Shown: in pieces, positions 1 through 28,030 of the stretch
How the letters are laid out: the number at the start of each line of letters is the position of its first letter
How positions within the stretch are numbered: position 1 is the first letter of the stretch
NCBI GenBank assembly: GCA_013407085.1
Contig: JACCGJ010001951.1
Location: 1-64,000, forward strand
Source of the DNA: Atriophallophorus winterbourni
Lineage: Eukaryota > Platyhelminthes > Trematoda > Plagiorchiida > Microphallidae
DNA length: 64,000 nt
Reading direction: 5' to 3'
Position numbers and translations under genes: made by a program
The notes under the pieces: generated by a model
The model's database searches: none
What the model was told of the DNA's origin: nothing
Seen by the model: the letters and a program-made list of their open reading frames with translations, nothing else

Positions 1-132
1 GCATTCGAAGTAGGCAAAATATTCGAAGTAGCTGAATTTGGAAACCTCGATGAACAAGCTGCACTTCTGTCAGGGCTAACCAAAGAACCACAAAACGGAA
101 AACAGTTATTAAAAAGTTTGCATGCAGTGTGA
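1..132 (+). other. open reading stretch at window edge, unidentified
   Basis: A frame open from the first base runs 43 codons to a TGA at 130-132. The composition looks protein-like (AFEVGKIFEVAEFGNLDEQA at the start). It could be the end of an exon or of a retroelement gag-like ORF that begins outside the window. I do not recognise the family and see no domain. Repetitive sequence follows directly, which favours a mobile-element origin. Confidence 0.2.
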
Positions 133-232
133 GATCATGTAAAGCATTTTGAGCAGAGAGCAAAGAGCTTAAGAGCGCGAGAGCACGGGATCTGTCATTT
201 TTACCTTTATTTTCATAATTGCTTGTGGGCGT

Positions 233-540
233 GATACTACCCGGTTGCCCAGGCCGAAGTAGGGGGTTAGCTTAGGGGGCCCCACCCGGAGCCTTTGGCT
301 AAAAAGCCTGAACCACAAGGCAGTGGCTTGAGACTGAGTTTGTCTGACCTCTATCCATCGACCTTCCTGGTATGAGTAGCTCTGCTGGCACCAAAAGGCA
401 CCAACCCAGTATAGCTCAATGAGTCATGAAGGTACACAAACCATCGCACCACGTTAAGGTCCAGTCTCAGCGCGACGGCCTCAAACGAATACCGGGAACT
501 GGTTTGCACAACCACCTCCAGTTGACGAGAAACGTTTAAT
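233..540 (+). repeat. dispersed repeat E (second copy at 7375-7465, inverted)
   Basis: This GC-richer stretch contains a segment (about 285-375) whose reverse complement reappears at 7375-7465 inside a U2SURP intron. The shared part includes the words for 'cagtctcaagccac' and 'agaggtcagac' read on the minus strand. Coding potential is not convincing. It is probably untranslated or linker sequence of a non-LTR retrotransposon. Confidence 0.5.
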
Positions 541-1361
541 TAAATTTTCTGTTGCTCGCTAGATCAGTACGTGGGCCATGGTGACGTTGAACTTTGAATC
601 GGAATTTTCTGTTGGAATCCTACCGCGTTAGCACATTTGGGGGGGCTTCTTTGCTCAACCATTTCCTCCCACTATACTCGAATATAAAATGGAATGAAGA
701 AATAAAACAAGTCTGAAATAGGCGTAATCAAAAACTCAGCTTTGGTCAAACTGATTCCAGGAAATCTCTGCATTAGTGTAAGATTTAAAATTAATCGCAA
801 TCCGGGTGGACCCTGTTTCTCAGTTGGTAAGACACTACATCGCTGCATTTGCATCAATCTATACCAGGTGCAACGTTGTTAATTTATTGTGTGCTGATAT
901 GGTGATCTGGTAACGTTCTCCTCATGTTATTCTTATTATTTTGGCGTGGCACTAGTGAAACTGTCATTGTATTTTATTTGTAGCTTGTCATGATGCTGAC
1001 GTGATCTCCATCGTATTCTATTTCCAGCTTCCTCTGCCGCTTTATTGAATATCCATAGCGCTCGAAAGCATTTTGAACGTTTGGAGAAAATAGAACAGCA
1101 GCAGTCTTCAATCGCCAATCGCTGAATCGCGACCACTAAAACCGAACGTGCTTTGTATTTTCATTTCTGATTTTTCAATTACTCTTTGTATATGAAAATT
1201 AGTTATTTTGCTCTCGGGGTAGTTTTTATCTAAACGATTTCCCATGTACTCCAGGTTTTGGTTGGTTCTTTTTCCAGTGTTTGTAGCTTTCAACGGCTGT
1301 TGGCCTCCAGTGATCTCTGTTAATCATTGGCGTACGTCATAATCGGACGTGCGGTTGTGTA
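541..1361. other. no gene seen
   Basis: Only short overlapping ORFs on both strands occur here. None shows a recognisable motif, and no splice-consistent exon chain was found. The stretch is intergenic or old repeat DNA. Confidence 0.5.
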
Positions 1362-1543
1362 GTATTTCTGTGCTATGCAGCTCACGTCGTGCTAAATTGA
1401 TTTGGCACTGGAAATGAGCTGCATGCGAAAATACGCTGGAGTCTCACTGCATTTCTATTTTCATTCTTATGTATGTCTTAGCCCGCGTCTAGTTTCGACT
1501 GTGCGGCATTTTGCTTGGATCAGGTTTGTAATTTGAAGCATAC
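1362..1543 (+). repeat. SINE-like repeat A, full-length but diverged copy
   Basis: This copy belongs to the commonest dispersed repeat of the window (about 180-190 bp, at least 16 copies). It carries the 5' block 'gtgctaaattgattt', the middle block 'gctggagtctcactgc' and the 3' block 'ctgtgcggcattttg' followed by 'ggatcaggtttgt'. In other copies the repeat ends in CATA units, as expected for a SINE tail. No tRNA-like promoter boxes could be assigned with confidence, so the SINE label is an inference from size, copy number and tail. Confidence 0.7.
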
Positions 1544-2522
1544 TCCCCTTCGTTTCGTATGACAATTCAATTAAGGAGTAAGAATCTCTCACGATCGGCA
1601 TCTTTCGCTCTTCTCCAGCTTGAAGGTGAAACCTTTTAGAATATACCCATTGTTAGCGTAGATACACTATTACAGCGGAGCAAACATGCTCCGTTGTTAA
1701 CCTGTTTCAATGAATGGTGACTATGAATGTGCTTCATATGCAGAGATATATGAGTAACTAGGCATTTACCAGTGGATTTGAGCAGCTCTACAATGTCAGA
1801 ACCCACAAGCGTTAGTGAAATATTAACCTTTTACTGATTACGGGCATGTGACCAATTAACCAGGCTCGAATTTAACGGTTCGGTCGCTGTTGTCCCTGTC
1901 TAGATTGATATGACTGTTTCGTTGCAGGCAGAACATAGGCACGTGATGGACCAATGATGGATGTGTGATATTTTATTAATCACAATTTGTGCTTGCGCAA
2001 ACATATCCATGTAGCGACAATAATGGGTATCGGGATTAAATCCGAAAATAACTGCGCTGACTGCCGAGTGGGTGGAGCCATATCACCCCTTACGGCTTCG
2101 GATATCGTCTCCCGACTTCAATGTCGTAATTCAGTTGCGTTCCCACCCGCGAACGCCGTAGACGGTACGCAGTCCCGGAGTGTTTACGCCCTCCACAGTT
2201 GAGAGCCAGGTCTCCACTTGATCGCCTTGTCACTGACGCCAAGTACGAGCGGGTTTAGGGTCGAGGACGAGTTTCGTGAGCGCTGAGCCTGTCTTTCGGA
2301 GGACGTGGCCAAACTAGTGCAGTCTTCGCTGTTGGATGTGAACGGAAAGCGGGGGTATTCCTTTGCATTGCGCCCGACTGGCAGGGTTAGATACTCGGTC
2401 AGCATATCGAGCGCTCAATATTATCATAAGGCACCAATGGTCAAACACTTCTAATGATTGTACATCCTGTGATTTCAGTGGCCACAACCATAAAGCTGTA
2501 CAAGATGGATCGCTGCTTGATA
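1544..2522. other. unassigned repeat-like DNA
   Basis: The part from about 2090 to 2410 is GC-richer than its surroundings and has overlapping open frames on both strands (for example 2184-2405 minus). It resembles linker or 3' regions of non-LTR elements. No conserved catalytic motif is visible, and I could not pair it with another copy in the window. Confidence 0.35.
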
Positions 2523-2611
2523 AACCTGACAGTATCTTAGCCCACGTGCAGTCTCTGACTGCGGCACTTTGCATGGATCAAGGTTGTGCTTTCATACATA
2601 CATACATACAT
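2523..2611 (+). repeat. SINE-like repeat A, 3' half with CATA tail
   Basis: The 3' half of repeat A ('cctgacagtatcttagccca' onward) ends in 'catacatacatacatacatt', a simple-repeat tail. The 5' half is missing, as in 5'-truncated retroposed copies. Confidence 0.8.
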
Positions 2612-2639
2612 TTTAGTTTTGAGGTTGATCCCGGGCATG

Positions 2640-3370
2640 TGCTAAAGGGTGCCTTTTAGCTCCAAAAACGCATTACGCGTACGATCAACCTCTAACTTCA
2701 CTTCATTTTTCGCCTGACCATTGGGCAACATACGGGAAACAACGTATTTGAAGATTGAAATTTACTCGATCGGATAACCCTGGACCTTCAATTGTTGGAC
2801 GCCTGGTGTAACAGCATAAGAAAATGCCTTGTTTTTTGCGTTTATCTCGAGGTCGACTGCACCAGAGCTACTAAAGCAATCTAAAAGTCTGCAACATTTT
2901 GGCATTTTCGCCAAAAACAACTACATCATCCGCGTAATCGAGATATGTGATCAGTTGATGCTTGAGCCCTTGATATAGTTGAACATAACCGGGAATAATG
3001 GACAGCCTTGCCTGACTCGGGTGCAAACTGAATTCGCAAGACTCTTCACCGTAGGTGCGAACCAGAGGCCTTGTAGAGTTGTAAGAGGCTCGAGCTTCAA
3101 GGGGACCACATCCGATTGCATAATGTCTCATAAAGAACCACGATCAACAGAGTCAAAGGCGAAACCCACCTTGTCTCTAGTGCGCAGATTTCGTTTGCCG
3201 AAGAACAGATTTGGCAGTAGTGCCGCAAACAGTTTAGCTTACGTATCGATGAGGCTAACATCTTTGTATCGTTCCACGCAATCAATACGTTTAATTTCTA
3301 AATCACTAGGAGGATCTACGCTAACATGCAAAGGATCATACTTCTTTAAATGAGGCAATAAATTCTTTGC
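2640..3370 (-). pseudogene. non-LTR retrotransposon reverse transcriptase fragment (RTE-like)
   Basis: Minus-strand translation shows a reverse transcriptase palm: LDYADDVVVFGENAKMLQTF holds the YADD catalytic motif. It is preceded by a VRQGCPL-type motif that needs a frame change, and followed by the downstream 'ISIFKYV..MLPNGQAKNE' and 'FLELKR' segments typical of the connection after the palm. Frame shifts and stops break it, so it is a dead copy. YADD plus the VRQGCPLSP-type block is usual in RTE/CR1-group elements; I assign RTE-like rather than an exact clade. Confidence 0.75.
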
Positions 3371-3811
3371 AGTAGGTCAGCTAAATTGAAAATATTCGGC
3401 CCAGCGTGAGAGGGCGTGATTTTTATTATTGATAAGATTACCGACTGATTCAGTGATAGTCTCGTTTTTAGGAACCGTCGAGCCGACGAAGTTTGTGACA
3501 CCTTGAGCAGCGTTTATATGTTTAAAGGTTCAAACTTCTTTAGCCACCAACTTTCTGTCTAGCTTCATGCTCCGATTAAGTCTATTCACAACGCGTCTAC
3601 GCTCTCTATTGTGTGCGAATTGCTGGAGGTCTCCTTGTAGTCTCATCTGCGGCCATGATGTACGGTGAAACTGCAGGAGACGTTAAATCGTATTGTCCTG
3701 TTGTGTTGCTTCTCGAACCATTTCAGCAGTCAATGGAAAGGTACGTATAGCATCGTTGAATACCGAGTTCACCGCAGCCACATCACGTAAGATGTCGGGC
3801 CAACTATTACG
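3371..3811 (-). pseudogene. upstream part of the same decayed non-LTR element
   Basis: In the minus direction this lies just 5' of the reverse transcriptase fragment and is broken by many stops. Arg-rich pieces resemble the linker between endonuclease and reverse transcriptase domains. The assignment rests mainly on position. Confidence 0.35.
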
Positions 3812-4250
3812 GGATCTTTTGGACCCCCAGGAAAACGAATACGCCACACTGGATTGAGCGCTTAGGGGGGTTTATTAATCACCGCGCCATTGGCATAGAA
3901 GGCCACCCGTCGTTTCTCCCAGGCTCTGTGAATATGACATGGTGCGGTAAACGGCGGGGTATTCTTAAAACACGCCCCATCACAAAACATCACCATTTCC
4001 CTGTCCTTGACCTCTTAGTCCTAGCACCCGCTTGCAGACATCTATATTTGTTTCGCGACGCTGCCGCCGAATGCGATCAATCCTATGTGAGAATGCCTAC
4101 TCACCGTTTACCGCACGCGCCTTATTCGCAGAGCCTAGCAGAAGCTGGGAGAAACGATCGGGTGGCCAGTCAATGACTTGGCGCGTTGGGATGAAGAGGC
4201 GCTAGGCTCAGTTGGGCGTATTCGTTTGTCTGGGTGGGATCCAAAAGCTC
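3812..4250. repeat. inverted repeat made of two opposed RTE 3'-ORF fragments
   Basis: The left arm (about 3812-3965) and the right arm (about 4095-4250) are imperfect reverse complements over about 150 bp. Matching words include 'aaaacgaatacgcc' / 'ggcgtattcgttt' and 'tgcggtaaacggcg' / 'cgtttaccgca'. The right arm plus the following bases encode the C-terminal tail of an RTE-like ORF on the plus strand (RMPTHRLPH near 4093; W-L-E-T-L-R-D-M-A near 4261). The structure is therefore an inverted duplication of RTE sequence with a loop of about 130 bp, not a DNA transposon with its own gene. Confidence 0.65.
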
Positions 4251-4520
4251 CACCTAATGGTTGGCTGGAAACCTTAAGAGATATGGCTACAAACCGAAGC
4301 CAGTGGCGGCAATGTATTTTATTGTCATAATTTTTTTATCCGGTATTATTTTATATAAAAAACAAAATCGCATGCAGTGGAACTACAAAAACAAGCTGCA
4401 TTTTGCTTTTGCGTATTCCGCTTGCCTGCTTTCCCTTTTTTCATGCACTTGCTCATCTGCTTCATATTGCTTGGCACTTTGTCTGGCTCCAGACTTGTGC
4501 TTCATGATGATGAAGATGTA
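4090..4520 (+). pseudogene. RTE-like LINE 3' end: ORF C-terminus and 3' UTR with GATGAT tail
   Basis: Read on the plus strand, the sequence gives fragments of the conserved C-terminal segment of RTE-type ORFs (HVxRMPxHRLP, then WLETLRDMATNRSQWRQC near 4261-4314, with stops between). A 3' UTR of about 190 bp follows and ends 'gcactttgtctggctccaga' then 'cttgtgcttcatgatgatga'. A second copy lies at 18252-18680. The end of this UTR is almost the same as the end of SINE-like repeat A, which suggests that A uses this LINE for mobility. Confidence 0.75.
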
Positions 4521-4569
4521 GGCAATGGGTGTCAAAAACAGAAAGCCGACGGATATGGCGATAGGTGGT

Positions 4570-4840
4570 CACTTAATCGCCAGACATTTAATCACCAAGT
4601 CACTTCATCCCCAGTCTATTAGTCTTCAGTCACTTAATCCCCAGGGAAAGTATTTAAGATAAGAGGTTATTTAAATGTGCAATGACTCTTGAATATGGTA
4701 CAAGTAGCAAAGGTTGAAAGACATTAATTTACATGTTAAACGAGTTTTGGTTCGAGAAGCAATCAAATAATGGCAATATTAATTGAAGATGTAGTAAGTT
4801 TGTCACACAAGTGTAGAACGATTATGAGGCAGACGATTAT
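4570..4840 (+). repeat. repeat I with 'cacttaatccccag' units
   Basis: Repeated short units 'cacttaatcNccag' at 4571-4645 are followed by a block that recurs at 33185-33420 (shared words 'gtatttaag', 'tggcacaagt'/'tggtacaagt', 'gagttttggt', 'gatgtagtaagtt'). Each copy lies near a MULE-type transposase fragment (4983-5205 here; 35740-35945 downstream of the other). The unit array may be the terminal region of that DNA transposon. Confidence 0.6.
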
Positions 4841-4982
4841 TTACGCCTCGTGATCAGATCCCTACCAACGTTGGTTTTTGTGTCGTTGAATGATGTAGTC
4901 GACACATTTTAGCCGAATCCAAGCCTCAAAGTTAGAGGATGAATGAACTGTTTTTATTTATTTATCTTATCTTACCTTTGTT

Positions 4983-5205
4983 CGAGGTCGACAAATTAGA
5001 GGCAGAAGAGAAAACTTTGCACCAGCTATATTTTCACCTGAAACCTGGAATATGTATGAAGACGCAAATAGTGGTGTTGCCCGAACGAATAATGCTGTAG
5101 AAGGCTGGCATCATGCATTACAGTCACTCTTTTCTTGCAAACATCACACCATGTTGACATTTCTTAAAGGTTTGCGAAAGGATTGCCGAGAGCATACGGC
5201 CAATG
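4983..5205 (+). pseudogene. Mutator-like (MULE) transposase C-terminal fragment
   Basis: Translation reads ENFAPAIFSPETWNMYEDAN then SGVARTNNAVEGWHHALQSL and FSCKHHTMLTFLKGL. The block R-T-N-N-A-V-E-G-W-H is a well-known signature of the last part of MULE-type transposases (often with FLYWCH fingers upstream). The catalytic DDE core is absent, so this is a 3' remnant of about 65 codons. A second copy lies at 35740-35945. SINE-like repeat A begins right after it at 5209. Confidence 0.75.
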
Positions 5206-5208
5206 TTC

Positions 5209-5331
5209 TCCCAGTCTATTTCCCCCCTCATATCTGTCTAGGTCTGGGCAACCTGACAGTATGTTAGCCCACATGCAGTCTCTGATTGTGCGGCACTTAG
5301 CCTGGATCAGGCTTGTGCTTTCATACCATTG
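5209..5331 (+). repeat. SINE-like repeat A, 3' two thirds
   Basis: This clean 3' part runs from 'ctcatatctgtctaggtctg' to 'gcttgtgctttcatacc'. It abuts the MULE remnant directly. Confidence 0.85.
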
Positions 5332-5706
5332 TAATCAATCTTTTTTAGACCCAAATCACCCACCCATAAATTATTCCGGTGTTTGAGGCCTTAGATTCAA
5401 TGCAAAGAAGTATGACATTGATCCTTGATTGCACATTATGATCTATTACTTGAAAGAAATTTCCTGCAATTCTAGAGTTCTCAAATTAGAGTAAGCCGTA
5501 AGATTCAAACACAATTTATATGCGAAGTTTTTATATTCTTCAGTATTTGCAATCAAAGTGCGTACATTAGAAATGACAAGAGGTATAACAGATAGGATAA
5601 CAAGCATTAAACCCGAAAACGCTACAAAAATCTTTACAAGTTCGAAAGAAAATGAAAAGAAAACTTGAAGAAATATGATCCATAATTTACAAAACAGAAA
5701 ACACCC
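5332..5706. other. region 3' of U2SURP
   Basis: AT-rich sequence between repeat A and the U2SURP stop codon. It must hold the U2SURP 3' UTR. I found no clear AATAAA on the minus strand near the stop, so the poly(A) site is not placed. Confidence 0.5.
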
Positions 5707-23426
<17,720 letters not shown>

Positions 23427-23650
23427 TTTAAATAAGCCGCAAATAGTTGAAAGTACAAACAAGACTATTATAAATGAAAATTTTCAAATATTAAACGTAA
23501 GTGCATACTTTCCAAGGAATCTCTCGAGAAAGAGATCAGTGGCTAAAAACATTAGCTTCTAAATATAAAATTTTTAGATTGTGGTTTAGGTTATTTGGGT
23601 TATTTAGCGTTATCTGGTAAATAAAGTAAATGCTAGAGTTCTGTTCTCAT

Positions 23651-23656
23651 TTTATT
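23651..23656 (-). terminator. AATAAA poly(A) signal of the upstream gene
   Basis: AATAAA on the minus strand starts 24 nt after the TAG at 23680-23682 of the unidentified gene. It separates that gene from U2SURP, whose ATG is at 23426. Confidence 0.6.
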
Positions 23657-23679
23657 TCAAATACACAACTCTTCCTTAG

Positions 23680-23900
23680 CTAAACACTTACCGTACTGGC
23701 GAAAGGAAATTGCTTGGCGATCGTCGAGGATATCCAATGTACATTAGGAAAAAACGTTTTGGCAGTGGTGGCTGCTTCTCTGCGGAAAGAAATTCTGGAC
23801 TCTCGATAGGCTCGTTAGCCACTTACTGTCCTGTGCAACGGAACTGAACTAGGTAATTTTCGATGAAAAATCTATGTGGCAGACGAGCCAATCCAGTGTC
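23680..23900 (-). CDS. 3' end of an unidentified small gene upstream of U2SURP
   Basis: Two exons can be joined: 23827-23900 and 23680-23779, separated by a 47-nt GT/AG intron, ending at a TAG (23680-23682). The reading frame runs through DTGLARLPHRFFIENYLVQF, RCTGQ, EAATTAKTFFPNVHWISSTI and AKQFPFASTVSV. An AATAAA follows 24 nt downstream. The acceptor before 23900 is AAATTTAG, so coding should continue upstream, but I could not place the 5' exons. The composition is like a conserved protein, yet I do not recognise it and predict no function. The gap to the U2SURP ATG is only 253 nt on the same strand. Confidence 0.45.
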
Positions 23901-24789
23901 CTAAATTTCTTTTGGTTTAAAGTTACAGGGCAGCACGCTGGCACAGATCATTATGTAATCAATGTGATGCCAAAAATATGGAAAAGTTATGCCCCTGACA
24001 TTTTTCGTTCTCCAGAATGTAATGTTTACCGGAGACGATGCGATGGGAGCAATATTGGGGCTTCGTCATTGATGATTACTTCTATCAACTTTTCAGTCTT
24101 CTCCGGCAGTTATGTGTCGCGTGAATGCGATACAATCACAGAATATTTATATTTCTGTTACGACATTCGCTGGATAAACTTAATCCGGATTTTGGTGGTG
24201 AAAAACATGCGCATAATCTATAAATAAATTTCACTTGTACTAAAAAAGATGACGCAGATTTCAGTGTATCTGGAATCGATGTCCTTGAAGGTCTCTGCTG
24301 GTTAAAAGTGAACAAATAACCTGCCCAGACAGGGTAACTCCAATGGTACTTAAGGTATGTCCGCCACCGTTTAAACCGTTGCTTTTTTCCTGGTTTCATT
24401 CCAAATGTTTAAAAAAACTGTTAGGATTACACCGCTTCCAAAGAAAACTACAGATAAATTTCGCGCAATAGGGTGCAGTTCACAAGTAATAAAAATCATG
24501 TAATGTCTGTTGATTGATCACATACAGGAGGTACAACCCTTAGAAGATGAGAATCAATTTGCTAACCGTTAAAAACGCCCTTCGGTTGATGCCTTTATAT
24601 GTCTAACTCTAATTTTGAAAGAGTTTGATAGTGAATCATGAGCAGTCAAAGTATGTTTTCTTGATTACACGAACGCTCTCGGCTCTGTCGATTGCGTGTA
24701 ACATACAGACCTACTCAGAACACGAGCCATACTAGGCAAACTAATAAAATGGATATGTGGATATTTTTCCGATAGATCTCAATAATTTT
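23901..24789. other. unresolved region upstream of the small gene
   Basis: It should hold the 5' exons of the gene ending at 23680. A plus-strand ORF of 117 codons (23874-24227) overlaps the exon in antisense and shows no motif. No recognised repeat. Confidence 0.3.
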
Positions 24790-25500
24790 TAATCAATTTG
24801 CTACGCTCTTCTTTGCTCACGAATGAGAAAGTGGTTTTTCAAGAAGCGATTTTGGTCCTTTTTTCAACATACATAGTTTCACTTCCACAGCCGCCCTCAA
24901 CTTTCAATTTGAAATACGTATATGACGCAGCCATCGGATGCGAAGTACCCAGAAACGACTCTTCAAATCCACTCTCTGCTGATTTAGATGAAATTACTAC
25001 ATGGTCACAAGAGATATGCCTATCTTTAAATCCTAAAATATGAAGTGAACTTTTCTTCACTAATCTGCGTTCCGAACATCGCGAAGCAATTCACACTAAT
25101 CTAGCTCTATTCAAAATTAAGTCCACAGACATGAGTAGATAGAAGTAAATCAAATTTCTATGCGTCACCATATCCGACGACCTTATTATGAGCCATTATG
25201 TGAATACTCTACCTACTAAAGTTCGTAGGCTTTCTTTTTATGCTTTCCGTATTCGTTTTCTCGGCACTAGGTCAAGGCTGATTTTTAACTCCACTTGTAT
25301 AATACCACATATTCTTTGCTGTTCATGTGCTATTTTCACCGCATTTCTCCTAAAAGACCTTGGCTTGCTCAAACTTTGAATCGGGATCGTATCGCGCGCG
25401 AACTTTAATTTTTATGAGGATATTCTTGAAAAAAATTCGGAAACAAATTTTTTCCCTTGCGATCGGCATATAAATAATACTTCCTGTGATATTTTTAATC
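24790..25500 (+). pseudogene. CR1/Jockey-type LINE reverse transcriptase 3' part
   Basis: The open frame at 24798-25043 reads LKYVYDAAIGCEVPRNDSSN and PLSADLDEITTWSQEICLSL, the palm-to-thumb region of CR1/Jockey-type elements. The catalytic box is changed: VYDAA stands where Y-x-D-D is expected. Downstream pieces (SFTNLRS-type; AFFLCFPYSFS) are broken by stops. Confidence 0.65.
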
Positions 25501-27127
25501 CGCTGAATTAGTTTCTCCTTAAGAGTCAATTATTATCAAGGACTATCAAAACACATTATATTGCCTTGTAGAACGTCTTCATATCGGAGGACATTTATCC
25601 CATTTACTTCACGATACCTTTATCACAGGGAACTGTTTATTGAACAATTGCGGTGGAATTTATCTCGGTATTATCATGTGTATATTTTGTATTAATATGT
25701 TTTGCTTTTATGTGTTTTCTGTATATAAATAGTTGTTTTTTGTTAAAACTAGCTTTAAGCTAATATTTCGAAAGTTTTCGAACAAACCTTTTATCTTCTT
25801 CCTTTTTCTAAGTTTAATCGATCGTCTCTCAATCCAAATAATATCTTAAAGTTTTCACTCAACTTATCTATTAAACGACCGCACCTGATGGAAAAACATC
25901 TAGAAACTTCAAGTCTTTAGAGAAAGTTTTTCCTCACTGACTGTGAATCAAGCGACTTGTTAGAAGCTGTATGGTGACCCTAAATTATTAAGAAAATCAT
26001 GCTTGGAGACAATATTCTGGAATTCGAGTTCCAGGAATACATAAGTGTTTTGCTCTTTAGCACTGAATATGGGCGGAAAAGTACCTAGCGTTCATACAGA
26101 GCCGTGTGGTCACATTAACACTCACACATGTGATCAGCTTCAAGCAGTACACCTAAATAACAAAACCCCACACAGTGTTAACGCTGAGGATATCTTCCAA
26201 TTTCTAGAACGAAATCTTAATAACCATTTCTAAAAAGAGTCGACTCTTATTGAAGTTCAGAAGGAGGTCCCATTGGTATGACACGTTTATGACGCACTAG
26301 AGGTTGTGCATCATTGTCTCTCCGTCCGTTGTCCTTATGAACTTCACAAAATCAGCAAGAATGAAGCATGGGATTGTATGTAACAAAAAATGCTGTCAAT
26401 AAGTACAGGGAACTTCAGATTGTTCCGACCAGATGAATGACAAAACCGATTCTCTCAACACTTAGTAACCTAGTCAAGGAGAACATCAACTCAAAATCTG
26501 CTGTAAAGTGTCGTACATCCCTCAATGATTTCCGGAAACAACTTTTTCAATTGCTACATTAATTGTTTCATTTAACATTCACCGTAAGCTTTTTCATAGG
26601 CTAAAATCATTCGTTGATGGCTCAATATCCAGCTCTTTCGTGCGAGATGGCGTGGCAATGGTTCACTGACCTGTAGGTAGTGGACGTCTTCGACATTTGT
26701 TAACCTTAGACCCCTAGTATTGGTAATGACAATATCCAAATAGCTCGAAATTGTAATCTATAATCGTTTCCAACCCGGTTAGAGTTACGCGCAAGAATTG
26801 TCCAAACGTTGCAAAACCAATTTATTCGTGATGAATAATTTTCTATAAATAGCGGTACTGAGCAAATATACACAAATGCAAAAAATTACCTCAACACTGA
26901 AAATCCGGGATTAGTTTCAATAACAATTACGAGCGTCCATAATCAGAAAATATGGCGCAGGTGAAATCAAGTAAAATGCGTGCCAACAAATGGCGGGAAA
27001 GATTAAAACAAAATAAAAAGGGTGTAAAAAAGTTGAAGACAATTTCTGGTAAAACATATAAAAACATCAAAAATGAAAGTGTACAATTTGTTGGGAGCAC
27101 AAAATAGGGAGTCCAGACAGGCCAGGA
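25501..27127. other. AT-rich region without recognised gene
   Basis: Short scattered ORFs only (the longest is 26045-26233 plus, 62 codons, no motif). Probably old 3' parts of LINE elements. Confidence 0.4.
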
Positions 27128-27736
27128 CTAAAACATGGCGCCACTGCGACAGGTCGGATATTTCCCGTTTTCGTAAATGACCCTTTCGAGATGAGCCCGC
27201 ATTGTGGCGACATAACGGTCTTGGAGAGTTTGATCTCTCATCAGCTTACGGCCTAAGTTGTTTAGCCTAATTCGCACCAGTGGGTAATTGTTTGGCATAT
27301 CGTGTAACGTAGATCTACATGGCACCCCTATTTCGTAGTGGTCATCAATCAGCCGAAGTGAGGACTCCACTTTGTTATGGGCCCTGATGTCATCGGGTGA
27401 AGGTTGGAGCGCCTCAAATTCTGAAAATTCTGAGTCGTATAACTTGGTCGGCATTGTCTCGATGCTCGACTGTTCTCGCAATATTACGTTGACGCGACGC
27501 CGTGACATGTCTTGTTGACCCGTTGGTTTTCTTAAAACCCAACCCGAAGGTGTCTCAGTAGCAAATGGTTTTCGATCATTACCAAATTTATGTTCCGAGC
27601 CGCAATGCCCATCCGGGACGTCACAACCTATGAGAATGCCCACACGAGTCGAATAGAGAGAATGCAGTGCAACATCCTCAAGGTGAGGACACCTAGTTAT
27701 ATTGAGTCTAGGAATGTCAGTACGACTAGTGGGCAA
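27128..27736 (-). pseudogene. BEL/Pao retrotransposon pol fragment
   Basis: An uninterrupted frame of 203 codons carries ILIGCDVPDGH (aspartic-protease-region motif of Pao elements), TPSGWVLRKP, and VESSLRLIDDHYEIGVPCRS then LPLVRIRL-type and RDQTLQDRYVATMRAHLERV: the protease-to-reverse-transcriptase linker of BEL/Pao elements. The reverse transcriptase core is missing downstream, so the element is truncated. A related fragment occurs at 41520-42430. Confidence 0.8.
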
Positions 27737-27777
27737 CCTGTCTACAATTTGGCGAGCGCTTGAATACGGTACGTGTT

Positions 27778-28030
27778 TAACGGATAATGTCCATCGAGGA
27801 TGTGTGAAGAATCTCTGTTGTTGATTTTCCGAACTTTTTCATTTTGATTGTTCGAAATAGATTGATCTATCGTGAATATGAACCCTTTTACTGTCCGCCA
27901 GTCAAAGGTATTTACTACTATGTTGAGGTCTTCTGCGGGTCAGTTTCATTTGGGTGCCAATTGAGAATTATGATGTGAAGTAAATACTCGAAAGCGAGAG
28001 AATGTTCTTTCGAACGTTATGAAAATTTAT
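27778..28030 (+). repeat. dispersed repeat D (inverted copy at 35187-35365)
   Basis: Shared blocks in reverse complement include 'gataatgtccatcgaggatg', 'gttgttgattt', 'gttgaggtcttctgcgg', 'actcgaaagcgagagaatgt' and 'cgttatgaaaattta'. This copy has extra sequence around 27835-27895. It adjoins the BEL/Pao fragment here and a CR1/Jockey fragment at the other site. Confidence 0.7.

Noticed and set aside
23874..24227. Plus-strand ORF of 117 codons
   Set aside because: It overlaps a better-supported minus exon in antisense, has no motif, and has no splice partner. Kept only as part of an unresolved region.
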